Assembly (NCBI GenBank): GCA_021779335.1
Contig: JAJYAW010000045.1
Location: 1 to 11,902 of the forward strand
Source of the DNA: Myxococcales bacterium
Lineage (GTDB): Bacteria > Myxococcota > Myxococcia > Myxococcales > Anaeromyxobacteraceae
Length of the DNA stretch: 11,902 bases
Direction of reading: 5' to 3'
The position numbers and the translations under genes were made by a program. A model generated the notes under the pieces. That model did no database searches. It saw nothing but the letters and a program-made list of their open reading frames with translations, and was not told the origin of the DNA. Positions 1 to 5,770 of the stretch are shown piece after piece. Each line of letters opens with the position of its first letter. Within the stretch, counting starts at the first letter, position 1.

Positions 1-298
1 CGCCGGCGTGGGCGAGGGGCGGAAGAAGGCGCTGCTGCGCCACTTCGGCTCGCTCCGGCGCATCCGGGACGCCTCGCTCGAGGAGCTCGGCGCGGTGGAG
101 GGGTTCGGGGAGAAGCAGGCGCGGGCCGTCCACGAGTTCTTCCACCCCGCCGGCGGGGGCGGCGCGCCCGAGGCCGCGGACGCGAGCCCCGGCGGGCCCG
201 GCCCGGGGGCGGCCACCGAGCCGGCCACCGAGGCGGAGATCGAGGCGGAGATCGACGCGGCGCTCGCCGAGGAGGAGGGGGGCGCCGCCGGCCCCTGA
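1..298 (+). CDS. uvrC: UvrC excinuclease subunit C, C-terminal fragment (5' end outside window)
   Basis: The reading frame is open from the window edge (first full codon at base 2) to TGA 296-298, so this is the last ~98 codons of a longer gene. The visible start reads A-G-V-G-E-G-R-K-K-A-L-L-R-H-F-G-S-L, followed by L-G-A-V-E-G-F-G-E-K-Q-A-R-A-V. These are the tandem helix-hairpin-helix repeats that end UvrC proteins and bind DNA around the damage bubble in UvrABC nucleotide excision repair. The nuclease domains would lie upstream, outside the window. After the second HhH there is a ~50-residue tail rich in Gly, Ala, Pro and Glu, with a short E-A-E-I-E-A-E-I repeat, longer than I expect for UvrC. 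Another HhH protein is possible, but the spacing and wording of the HhH pair fit UvrC best. Confidence 0.85.
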   Translation, partial: AGVGEGRKKALLRHFGSLRRIRDASLEELGAVEGFGEKQARAVHEFFHPAGGGGAPEAADASPGGPGPGAATEPATEAEIEAEIDAALAEEEGGAAGP

Positions 299-323
299 GC
301 GCCGGCGGGGCTGGCCGCCGCTC
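297..323 (+). terminator. Possible hairpin terminator after uvrC
   Basis: An inverted repeat starts inside the uvrC stop codon. GAGCG (297-301) pairs with CGCTC (319-323), and after one mismatch CGGC (303-306) pairs with GCCG (314-317), leaving a 7-nt loop. No T-run follows, so it is not a textbook intrinsic terminator. It may reduce read-through into cysK or act only as a 3' stabilising stem. Confidence 0.35.
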
Positions 324-331
324 CGTTCGCC

Positions 332-361
332 GTGCTATCCGTTATCACGGAGGACGTCGAC
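332..361 (+). promoter_or_regulatory. cysK leader: less GC-rich block and ribosome binding site that fixes the start
   Basis: GGAGGA at 349-354 lies 7 nt before ATG 362 and is a strong Shine-Dalgarno site. It makes ATG 362 the start rather than the in-frame GTG at 332, which would add ten residues unlike the family. Just upstream, bases ~335-347 (CTATCCGTTATCA) are the only clearly less GC-rich stretch in the gap. They include TGCTATCC, which resembles an extended -10 element, so a promoter for the cys cluster may sit here. No convincing -35 element is visible, so the promoter part is weak. Confidence 0.45.
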
Positions 362-1294
362 ATGCGCGTCGCGGACGACATCACCAAGCTGATCGGCCAT
401 ACGCCGCTGGTGCGGCTCAACCGGATCACCGGCGGGGCCAGGGCCACGGTGGTCGCCAAGCTGGAGAGCTTCAACCCGGCCTCCTCGGTGAAGGACCGCA
501 TCGGCGTCGCCATGATCGAGGCGGCCGAGCGGGGCGGCCTGATCCGCGAGGACACCATCCTCATCGAGCCGACCTCCGGGAACACCGGCATCGGCCTGGC
601 CTTCGCCGCCGCCGCCAAGGGCTACCGGCTGGTGCTCACGATGCCGGACACGATGTCGCTGGAGCGGCGCCGCATCCTCGCCGCGCTGGGGGCCGAGCTG
701 GTGCTCACGCCCGGCGCCGAGGGGATGAAGGGCTCCATCGCCAAGGCGGTCGCGCTGGCGGCCGGGAGCCCGCGCTACCTCCTCCTGCAGCAGTTCGAGA
801 ACCCGGCCAACCCCGAGATCCACCGCCGCACCACCGCCGAGGAGATCTGGAGCGACACCGACGGCCAGGTGGACGTCCTGGTGGCCGTCACCGGCACCGG
901 CGGCACCATCACCGGCGTGGGCGAGGTGCTCAAGGCCCGCAAGCCCTCCGTCCGGATCGTCGCCGCCGAGCCCAGGGACTCCGCGGTCCTCTCCGGCGGC
1001 CCGGCGGGGCCCCACCAGATCCAGGGCTGGGGGCCGGGCTTCGTGCCCAAGGTGATGAACACCAAGATCATCGACGAGGTGATCAAGGTCTCCAGCGAGG
1101 ACGCCGGCGACTTCGGGCGGCGCCTGACCCGGGAGGAGGGTATCCTCTCGGGCATCTCGTGCGGGGGCGCGGCCTGGGCGGCCGTCCAGGTGGCCCGGCG
1201 GCCCGAGAACGCGGGGAAGCTCATCGTGGTGGTGCTGCCCGACAGCGGCGAGCGCTACCTCTCCACCTGGCTCTTCGAGGAGCAGCCGAAGTGA
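362..1294 (+). CDS. cysK: Cysteine synthase (O-acetylserine sulfhydrylase), CysK type
   Basis: This 310-residue PLP enzyme condenses O-acetyl-L-serine with sulfide to give cysteine and acetate, the last step of cysteine biosynthesis in the cytoplasm. Visible landmarks are the N-terminal D-D-I-T-K-L-I-G-H-T-P-L-V-R-L; the PLP-binding lysine in N-P-A-S-S-V-K-D-R (Lys44); the substrate loop T-S-G-N-T-G (71-76); the phosphate-binding T-G-T-G-G-T (177-182); and G-I-S-C-G-G near the C-terminus, where many relatives have G-I-S-S-G. The end P-D-S-G-E-R-Y-L-S-T is typical. Length is normal for CysK/CysM; wording favours CysK. ATG 362 is chosen because of the Shine-Dalgarno site 7 nt upstream. The stop overlaps the GTG start of cysE by 4 nt (GTGA), so the two are almost certainly co-transcribed and translationally coupled. 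Confidence 0.95.
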   Translation: MRVADDITKLIGHTPLVRLNRITGGARATVVAKLESFNPASSVKDRIGVAMIEAAERGGLIREDTILIEPTSGNTGIGLAFAAAAKGYRLVLTMPDTMSLERRRILAALGAELVLTPGAEGMKGSIAKAVALAAGSPRYLLLQQFENPANPEIHRRTTAEEIWSDTDGQVDVLVAVTGTGGTITGVGEVLKARKPSVRIVAAEPRDSAVLSGGPAGPHQIQGWGPGFVPKVMNTKIIDEVIKVSSEDAGDFGRRLTREEGILSGISCGGAAWAAVQVARRPENAGKLIVVVLPDSGERYLSTWLFEEQPK

Positions 1295-2217
1295 GCGAGC
1301 ACAAGAACGGCAGCGGCGGCGTCGATCTCAGGTCCATCGTGGAGCGGCTCGTCGAGGGCACGGACGGCCTGGCGGGCATCCCGGGCGGGCAGGCCGTGCT
1401 GCCGTCGCGCGAGGCGGTCATCGAGATCGTCGAGGCCCTCCGCTCGGTCATCTTCCCCGGCTACTTCGGCACCGCCGACCTCCGCAAGGAGAGCCTGCAC
1501 TTCTACATCGGCGCCACGCTGGAGAAGGCCTCGCGCTCGCTGGAGGAGCAGGTGCGGCGCGCCGTGGCCTTCTCGGAGCGCCACGACTACCACGGCTGCG
1601 GCCACTGCGCGGCGGCGGCCCGCGACGCCGTGGCCGCCTTCCTGGTGCAGGTGCCGGAGATCCGGCGCCTCTGCGCGTCCGACGTCGAGGCGGCCTACGA
1701 GGGGGATCCGGCGCTGAAGAGCCGGGACGAGGCCATCTTCGCCTACCCGGGGGTCTTCGCCGTCACCAACCAGCGCATGGCCCACGCCCTCCACCTGCAG
1801 GGCGTGCCGCTCATCCCGCGCATCATCACCGAGTACGCCCACACGCTGACCGGCATCGACATCCACCCGGGCGCCTCCATCGGGGAGAAGTTCTTCATCG
1901 ACCACGGCACCGGGGTGGTGGTGGGCGAGACCAGCCGCATCGGCGCGAGGGTGCGGCTCTACCAGGGCGTCACCCTGGGCGCCAAGAGCTTCCCGCTCGA
2001 CGAGCACGGCAAGCCCATCAAGGGGATCGACCGGCACCCCATCGTCGAGGACGACGTGGTCATCTACGCGGGCGCCACCATCCTGGGGCGCAACGTCATC
2101 GGCCAGGGCTCCTCCATCGGCGGCAACGTCTGGCTCACCACCGGCGTGCCGCCCAACAGCCGCGTCACCCAGGCCGAGAGCCGCGACCCCAAGGTCTCCC
2201 AGGGCGGCGGCATCTAG
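1291..2217 (+). CDS. cysE: Serine O-acetyltransferase, long EpsC-type
   Basis: This 308-residue enzyme transfers acetyl from acetyl-CoA to serine to give O-acetylserine, the substrate of CysK encoded just upstream. The start is GTG 1291 within the cysK stop (GTGA), with GAGGAG at 1277-1282 eight nt before it. Residues ~1-175 form the helical N-terminal domain, and ~176-300 are hexapeptide repeats of the left-handed beta-helix. The catalytic pair matches E. coli Asp143/His158 with the same spacing: Asp190 in G-I-D-I-H-P and His205 in D-H-G-T-G. His249 in I-D-R-H-P matches E. coli His193, after a ~9-residue longer loop (A-K-S-F-P-L-D-E-H-G) typical of the EpsC-like branch. The N-terminal domain holds H-G-C-G-H-C (101-106). 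The protein ends G-G-G-I, and a C-terminal Ile is the residue that inserts into the CysK active site in known cysteine synthase complexes. Feedback inhibition by cysteine is likely from the family, not seen. Confidence 0.95.
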   Translation: MSEHKNGSGGVDLRSIVERLVEGTDGLAGIPGGQAVLPSREAVIEIVEALRSVIFPGYFGTADLRKESLHFYIGATLEKASRSLEEQVRRAVAFSERHDYHGCGHCAAAARDAVAAFLVQVPEIRRLCASDVEAAYEGDPALKSRDEAIFAYPGVFAVTNQRMAHALHLQGVPLIPRIITEYAHTLTGIDIHPGASIGEKFFIDHGTGVVVGETSRIGARVRLYQGVTLGAKSFPLDEHGKPIKGIDRHPIVEDDVVIYAGATILGRNVIGQGSSIGGNVWLTTGVPPNSRVTQAESRDPKVSQGGGI

Positions 2218-2240
2218 CCGCGCCGGCGACCGACCCTCGA

Positions 2241-2246
2241 AAGGAG
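2241..2246 (+). promoter_or_regulatory. Ribosome binding site of ppa
   Basis: AAGGAG lies 5 nt before GTG 2252 and supports that GTG as the start. The 34-nt gap after cysE shows no hairpin or clear promoter, so ppa is probably read from the cys transcript. Confidence 0.7.
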
Positions 2247-2251
2247 CCCGC

Positions 2252-2839
2252 GTGGCCCAGCACCCCTGGCACGACGTCGAGCTGCCCCGCTACGTCGAGG
2301 ACGCCATCCCGGCGGTCATCGAGATCGCCACCGGCTCCAAGGTCAAGTACGAGCTGGACAAGACGACCGGCCTGCTCGTGGTCGACCGCATCCTCTTCTC
2401 GGCCGTCCACTACCCCGCCAACTACGGCTTCGTGCCGCGCACCTACTGCGACGACGGCGATCCGCTCGACATCCTGGTGCTCTGCTCCGAGGTCATCCAG
2501 CCGCTCTCCATCATGCGCGCCAAGGTCATCGGCGTGATGAAGATGCGCGACGACAAGGGGCTGGACGACAAGCTCATCGCCGTCCACGCCGACGACCCCA
2601 ACTACTCCGACTACTCCGACGTCTCCGAGCTGCCGCCCCACCGGCTGCGCGAGCTGCGCCGCTTCTTCGAGGACTACAAGGCGCTGGAGAACAAGAAGGT
2701 GGTGGTCGGCGAGCCGCAGGGGCGCAAGCTCGCCCTGCAGGTGCTCCGCGAGGCCATCAAGCTCTACGACGCCGAGATCGACCGGCTGCGCGGCCCGCCG
2801 CCGAAGGCGAGGAGGGGCCGGGGCGGGAAGCGGCGCTGA
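2252..2839 (+). CDS. ppa: Inorganic pyrophosphatase, family I (soluble)
   Basis: This 195-residue cytoplasmic Mg-dependent enzyme hydrolyses pyrophosphate to two phosphates, pulling biosynthetic reactions forward. The family I signature D-x-D-[PE]-x-D is present as D68-G-D-P-L-D73, preceded by the active-site N-Y-G-F-V-P and K-Y-E-L stretches, and followed by V-G-V-M-K-M-R-D-D-K-G-L-D-D-K-type and Y-K-x-L-E-like segments (F-F-E-D-Y-K-A-L-E-N-K). Length is normal for bacterial family I enzymes. The last ~15 residues (P-P-P-K-A-R-R-G-R-G-G-K-R-R) form a strongly basic tail beyond the conserved fold; it may bind nucleic acid or be neutral drift. The start GTG 2252 has AAGGAG 5 nt upstream. It lies 34 nt after cysE, and a functional link through pyrophosphate from ATP sulfurylase is plausible but inferred; ppa also serves general metabolism. 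Confidence 0.95.
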   Translation: MAQHPWHDVELPRYVEDAIPAVIEIATGSKVKYELDKTTGLLVVDRILFSAVHYPANYGFVPRTYCDDGDPLDILVLCSEVIQPLSIMRAKVIGVMKMRDDKGLDDKLIAVHADDPNYSDYSDVSELPPHRLRELRRFFEDYKALENKKVVVGEPQGRKLALQVLREAIKLYDAEIDRLRGPPPKARRGRGGKRR

Positions 2840-2866
2840 CGCGCCGCGCGGGTGACGGCCGGCGCG
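2840..2866. terminator. Stem-loop between convergent genes ppa and the minus-strand gene
   Basis: CGCGCCG (2840-2846) pairs perfectly with CGGCGCG (2860-2866) around a 13-nt loop. It lies directly after the ppa stop in a 45-nt gap between two converging genes, the expected place for a bidirectional terminator. No T-run follows on either strand, so it is only a candidate, and short GC-rich stems are common here by chance. Confidence 0.35.
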
Positions 2867-2884
2867 CCCGGGCGGCCCCGCGGC

Positions 2885-3514
2885 TCACCACTCGGTCACC
2901 AGCCCGACGCCCAGGGTGAGGGACCAGCCGCGGGCCGACCAGGGGACGCCGTCCACCGTGGCCCTGGCCCTCCCGAGGTCGGACCGGAGCGAGAGCGAGG
3001 CCTCCAGCCGATCCACCCGGCCGCGCCCCGCGCGCAGCCCCAGCGCGGCGCGGCCGGTGGCCCCGACGAAGATCGTGTCGGCCGCCCCCTTGCGCTGCGA
3101 CAGCCCCTCGCCCGCGAAGTCCATGTAGCGCCGCCAGCCCGCCTCGCCGGCCGCCGCGAGCCGCCAGCGCTCGCCCTGCTCGCGGACCCAGCCGGCGGTG
3201 GCTCCCAGCACCGTCGCCGAGGGGGGGCGGACCAGCAGGAAGGTGACGGCCTTGAGCAGGTCGCGCCCCTCGTAGACCAGGCCGAGCTCGAGCGCCCCGA
3301 GCCGCACGCCGGGGGCCGCGCCGAGCTGGAGCCAGCACGGGTTGTCGGTCCGCGACAGGTCGGTGTGGGCGGTGGCGCAGACGCCGGTGCCGACCGAGAG
3401 GTGCAGTACCGGGACGGGCGCGGGGCCCTGGGCCGGCGGGGCGGCGGGAGCGGCGGCGGCGGGCCGGGCGAGGCCCACCAGGAGCGCGGCCAGGGCGGGG
3501 AGGAGGCGCGGCAT
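2885..3514 (-). CDS. Hypothetical exported protein, possibly a small outer-membrane beta-barrel
   Basis: The product has 209 residues and I do not recognise a named family. It begins with a clear Sec-type signal peptide: M-P-R, a hydrophobic Leu/Ala/Val core, then A-x-A-type sites around residues 19-22, so cleavage near residue 22 is likely. A short Pro/Ala linker follows. The mature part alternates polar and hydrophobic residues, has repeated Gly-rich turns, and contains no long hydrophobic helix. The end L-T-L-G-V-G-L-V-T-E-W, with a C-terminal Trp, resembles the final strand of outer-membrane barrels. Two cysteines (46 and 60) could form a disulfide. The start ATG (3512-3514 on the + strand) has only a weak AGGA-like site upstream. 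The gene converges with ppa and diverges from the FmdB-like gene. A periplasmic beta-rich protein is the main alternative. Confidence 0.7.
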   Translation of the reverse strand: MPRLLPALAALLVGLARPAAAAPAAPPAQGPAPVPVLHLSVGTGVCATAHTDLSRTDNPCWLQLGAAPGVRLGALELGLVYEGRDLLKAVTFLLVRPPSATVLGATAGWVREQGERWRLAAAGEAGWRRYMDFAGEGLSQRKGAADTIFVGATGRAALGLRAGRGRVDRLEASLSLRSDLGRARATVDGVPWSARGWSLTLGVGLVTEW

Positions 3515-3605
3515 GGAGCGGCATCCTACCCCGTCCGCGGGCCGGTTCGGCCAGCGGCTTCGAGGCCTCGAACCCTTCGCCCGGCCCGGGGCTCACACCC
3601 CCCGC
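3515..3605. promoter_or_regulatory. Divergent intergenic region with a 14-bp palindrome
   Basis: These 91 nt separate two divergently transcribed genes, so they should hold both promoters. No clear -35/-10 pair is visible. TTCGAGGCCTCGAA at 3559-3572 is a perfect palindrome, and GGTTCG (3544-3549) with CGAACC (3569-3574) forms an overlapping longer inverted repeat. This could be an operator or a transcribed stem-loop. CGGGG...CCCCG near 3587-3604 can form a second small stem just before the downstream ATG. Confidence 0.4.
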
Positions 3606-3809
3606 ATGCCGATCTACGAGTACGCCTGCCCGACCTGCGACAAGACCTTCGAGGCCTTCATCCTCCGCAGGTCCGACGAGGGCGAGGTGGCCTGCCCCGG
3701 CTGCAGCAGCCGGTCGGTGAGCCGGGTCATGTCGCGCCCCGCCGCCCTCCGCGGCGGCGGAGGCGGCGACACCGGCTCGGCCGGGCCGTCCTGCGGCCCC
3801 GTCGGTTGA
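3606..3809 (+). CDS. FmdB-family zinc-ribbon protein
   Basis: This 67-residue protein opens with M-P-I-Y-E-Y-A-C-P-T-C, the hallmark of the FmdB/CxxC_CXXC putative regulatory family. A second pair follows in V-A-C-P-G-C, so Cys8, Cys11, Cys30 and Cys33 should bind one zinc ion in a ribbon. The tail after residue ~45 is Gly/Ser-rich with one more cysteine (Cys63), as is common in this family. The cellular role is not known with certainty: the founding FmdB was linked to regulation of formamidase/amidase genes, but most members are annotated only by fold. ATG 3606 starts exactly at the conserved M-P-I-Y-E-Y, yet no Shine-Dalgarno site is seen in the C-rich leader. It stands alone, divergent from the exported-protein gene and separated from gspE by hairpins. 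Confidence 0.9.
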   Translation: MPIYEYACPTCDKTFEAFILRRSDEGEVACPGCSSRSVSRVMSRPAALRGGGGGDTGSAGPSCGPVG

Positions 3810-3820
3810 GCCATCTGATC

Positions 3821-3838
3821 GTCGCCCGGTCGGGCGAC
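3821..3838 (+). terminator. Perfect 7-bp stem-loop after the FmdB-like gene
   Basis: GTCGCCC (3821-3827) pairs with GGGCGAC (3832-3838) around the loop GGTC. It lies 11 nt after the stop codon, a good position for a terminator. No T-run follows, so termination may be weak or need a factor. Confidence 0.5.
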
Positions 3839-3844
3839 CCTGGA

Positions 3845-3886
3845 GCGCCGGCGCCACCTCCCGCCGCGGCCTGGCCGGCGCCGCGG
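3845..3886. repeat. Further inverted repeats in the FmdB-gspE gap
   Basis: GCGCCGGCGC (3845-3854) is a 10-bp palindrome, and CCGCGGC (3864-3870) pairs with GCCGCGG (3880-3886) around a 9-nt loop. With the stem at 3821-3838 this makes three inverted repeats in about 65 nt of non-coding sequence. They may be terminators, mRNA stability elements or the leader of the gspE transcript. Confidence 0.4.
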
Positions 3887-3937
3887 GCCGGGCGCGGAGT
3901 GGAGCCCCCCTGGTGGGCGGGGTAGAGTGACGCCTCC

Positions 3938-5770
3938 GTGCGCCTCCCCCACCGAGCCACCGACTACACCCTCGAGTTCGTCGCCGAGGCCCTGGCCAAG
4001 GCCGGGGTCATCAGCGAGGACGCGCGCCGGACGGCGCTGGCGCGCGAGAACGTCCAGCGCGCCCGGGTGCTGCGCGAGCACGCCGCCCGCTCCGGCGGCC
4101 GCGGCCTGCGCCGCGCCGAGCTCTCCCCGGTGGAGCTGCTGGCCTCCTTCAAGTTCGTCGACCTCCGCCACGAGGCGGAGGTCGTCGACGAGGACAAGGC
4201 CACCCAGGCGGTGGCCCAGGCCACCGGGCTGCCCTACCGGAAGATCGACCCGCTCCGGCTCGACGCCCACCTCATCACCCGCACCCTCTCCCGCCCCTTC
4301 GCCCGCAAGCACGCCGTCATCCCCGTCGAGCGGCGGGGCGAGACGCTGGTGGTGGCGGCCGCCAACCCGTTCGACCGCGAGCTCTTCGAGAACCTGCGCG
4401 GCCTGACCGGCCAGGACATCGAGCCGGTGCTGGCGGCGCCGGCCGACATCCACCGCGCCATCGCCGAGGTCTACGGCTTCCGCGCCCAGATCTCCGAGGC
4501 GGTCACCCAGGTGACCGGCGGCGACGCCGTGGACGTGGGCAACCTGGAGCAGTTCGTCGACCTGGCCGGCATCGAGGCGCTGGAGGCCTCCAGCGAGCCC
4601 ATCATCGCCGCCGTCGAGTACCTGCTCCACTACGCCTTCGAGCAGCGGGCCAGCGACATCCACCTGGAGCCGCGGCGCGAGGAGTCGATCATCCGCATGC
4701 GCATCGACGGGGTGCTCCACCCCATCCACCGCATCCCCAAGGCGGTGCACGGCGCCATCGCCAACCGCTTCAAGATCATGAGCCGGCTCGACATCGCCTC
4801 GCGCAAGCCGCAGGACGGGCGCATCCGCACCGCCCGCGGCGACGCCGAGATGGAGCTGCGCGTCTCCACCATCCCCACCACCTTCGGCGACAAGGTGGTG
4901 GTGCGCATCCTCGACCCCAACGTGCTGGTGCGCGACCTCTCCGAGCTGGGCTTCCTGCCGGAGGAGCGCGAGACCTTCGAGCGCTGGCTGGTGCGGCCCC
5001 ACGGGCTGGTGGTGGTGACCGGCCCCACCGGCAGCGGGAAGACCACCACCCTCTACTCGGCGCTGCAGGCGCTCACCTCGCCCGAGGTGAACGTGACGAC
5101 CATCGAGGACCCCATCGAGATGGTCCACGAGGACTTCAACCAGATCGCGGCCAACCCCAAGACCGGGACCAGCTTCGCCGACGCCCTGCGCCACGTGCTG
5201 CGGCAGGATCCGGACGTCATCATGGTGGGCGAGGTGCGCGACGCCGAGACCGCCTCGCAGGCGGTCCAGGCGGCGCTGACCGGCCACCTGGTGCTGACCA
5301 CCCTCCACACCACCGACACCGTGGGGGCCATCGCGCGCCTGCGCGACCTGGGGGTGCCGAGCTTCCTCATCGCCGCCACGCTGACGGGCGTGGTGGCGCA
5401 GCGGCTGGTGCGCCAGGTCTGCCCGCTCTGCGCCGAGGACGTCCCGCTCACCGCCGACGAGGTGGCCGACCTGGGCGTGCCCCACCCGGAGGAGCACGCC
5501 GGCCGGCTCCTGGCGCGGCGCGGCCAGGGCTGCGCCAAGTGCCGCTACACCGGCTACTACGGCCGCACCGGCCTCTTCGAGATCCTGACCATCAACGGCC
5601 GGCTGCGCCACCTCATCGCCGAGGGGGCCACCCCGGAGGTGCTGGCGCGCACCGCGCGGCAGGACGGCCTGAAGAGCCTGCGCGAGCACGCCGTGCGCAA
5701 GGTGGCCTCCGGCGCCACCGCCTTCGAGGAGGCCATGCGCGCCACCGCCGACGTGGAGGGGACGCCATGA
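3938..5770 (+). CDS. gspE: GspE/PilB-type secretion or pilus-assembly ATPase (orphan)
   Basis: This 610-residue cytoplasmic hexameric ATPase of the type II secretion / type IV pilus family would power pseudopilus or pilus subunit assembly at the inner membrane. Residues ~1-155 are the T2SSE_N-like N-terminal domain, and ~200-600 are the ATPase core. Visible motifs are Walker A G-P-T-G-S-G-K-T-T (362-370), Asp box T-I-E-D-P-I-E (Asp391), Walker B region D-P-D-V-I-M-V-G-E-V-R-D (424-435), His box T-T-L-H-T-T-D (His457), and a zinc tetracysteine motif C495-x2-C498 and C532-x2-C535. The tetracysteine argues for GspE/PilB rather than PilT. The start is GTG 3938, without a good Shine-Dalgarno site; TAGAGT at 3923-3928 resembles a -10 element. 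The stop overlaps the next start (ATGA). No gspD, gspF, pilC or pilin gene is next to it, so the machine served is unknown. The symbol gives the family, not a proven T2SS role. Confidence 0.88.
   Translation: MRLPHRATDYTLEFVAEALAKAGVISEDARRTALARENVQRARVLREHAARSGGRGLRRAELSPVELLASFKFVDLRHEAEVVDEDKATQAVAQATGLPYRKIDPLRLDAHLITRTLSRPFARKHAVIPVERRGETLVVAAANPFDRELFENLRGLTGQDIEPVLAAPADIHRAIAEVYGFRAQISEAVTQVTGGDAVDVGNLEQFVDLAGIEALEASSEPIIAAVEYLLHYAFEQRASDIHLEPRREESIIRMRIDGVLHPIHRIPKAVHGAIANRFKIMSRLDIASRKPQDGRIRTARGDAEMELRVSTIPTTFGDKVVVRILDPNVLVRDLSELGFLPEERETFERWLVRPHGLVVVTGPTGSGKTTTLYSALQALTSPEVNVTTIEDPIEMVHEDFNQIAANPKTGTSFADALRHVLRQDPDVIMVGEVRDAETASQAVQAALTGHLVLTTLHTTDTVGAIARLRDLGVPSFLIAATLTGVVAQRLVRQVCPLCAEDVPLTADEVADLGVPHPEEHAGRLLARRGQGCAKCRYTGYYGRTGLFEILTINGRLRHLIAEGATPEVLARTARQDGLKSLREHAVRKVASGATAFEEAMRATADVEGTP
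4578..4595. repeat. 18-bp perfect palindrome inside gspE
   Basis: CGCTGGAGGCCTCCAGCG is identical to its reverse complement. It encodes A-L-E-A-S-S-E, between the N-terminal domain and the ATPase core. Such codon strings readily form palindromes in GC-rich genes, so function is doubtful; it could form a stem in the mRNA or in single-stranded DNA. Confidence 0.4.

Noticed and set aside
332..361. Ten-codon upstream extension of cysK from GTG 332.
   Set aside because: The strong GGAGGA site at 349-354 serves ATG 362, and the family normally begins near there; the extension would cover the ribosome site and possible promoter.
1159..1290. Upstream extension of the cysE frame into cysK.
   Set aside because: The extra residues are Arg/Gly/Ala-rich shadow sequence; GTG 1291 has a proper ribosome site and gives a family-like start.
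2852..3605. Plus-strand open frame across the minus-strand exported-protein gene.
   Set aside because: Low-complexity Pro/Arg/Gly product with no motif, while the minus frame has a clear signal peptide and barrel-like pattern.
4578..4595. 18-bp palindrome in gspE as a regulatory site.
   Set aside because: It falls inside conserved coding sequence, and the codons for L-E-A-S-S naturally form it; a rough chance estimate makes one such palindrome in a GC-rich window unremarkable. Kept only as a low-confidence repeat.
3614..5689. Long minus-strand open frame opposite gspE and the FmdB-like gene (about 690 codons).
   Set aside because: It overlaps two recognisable plus-strand genes and has no recognisable motif or sensible composition; stop codons are rare antisense to GC-rich genes.
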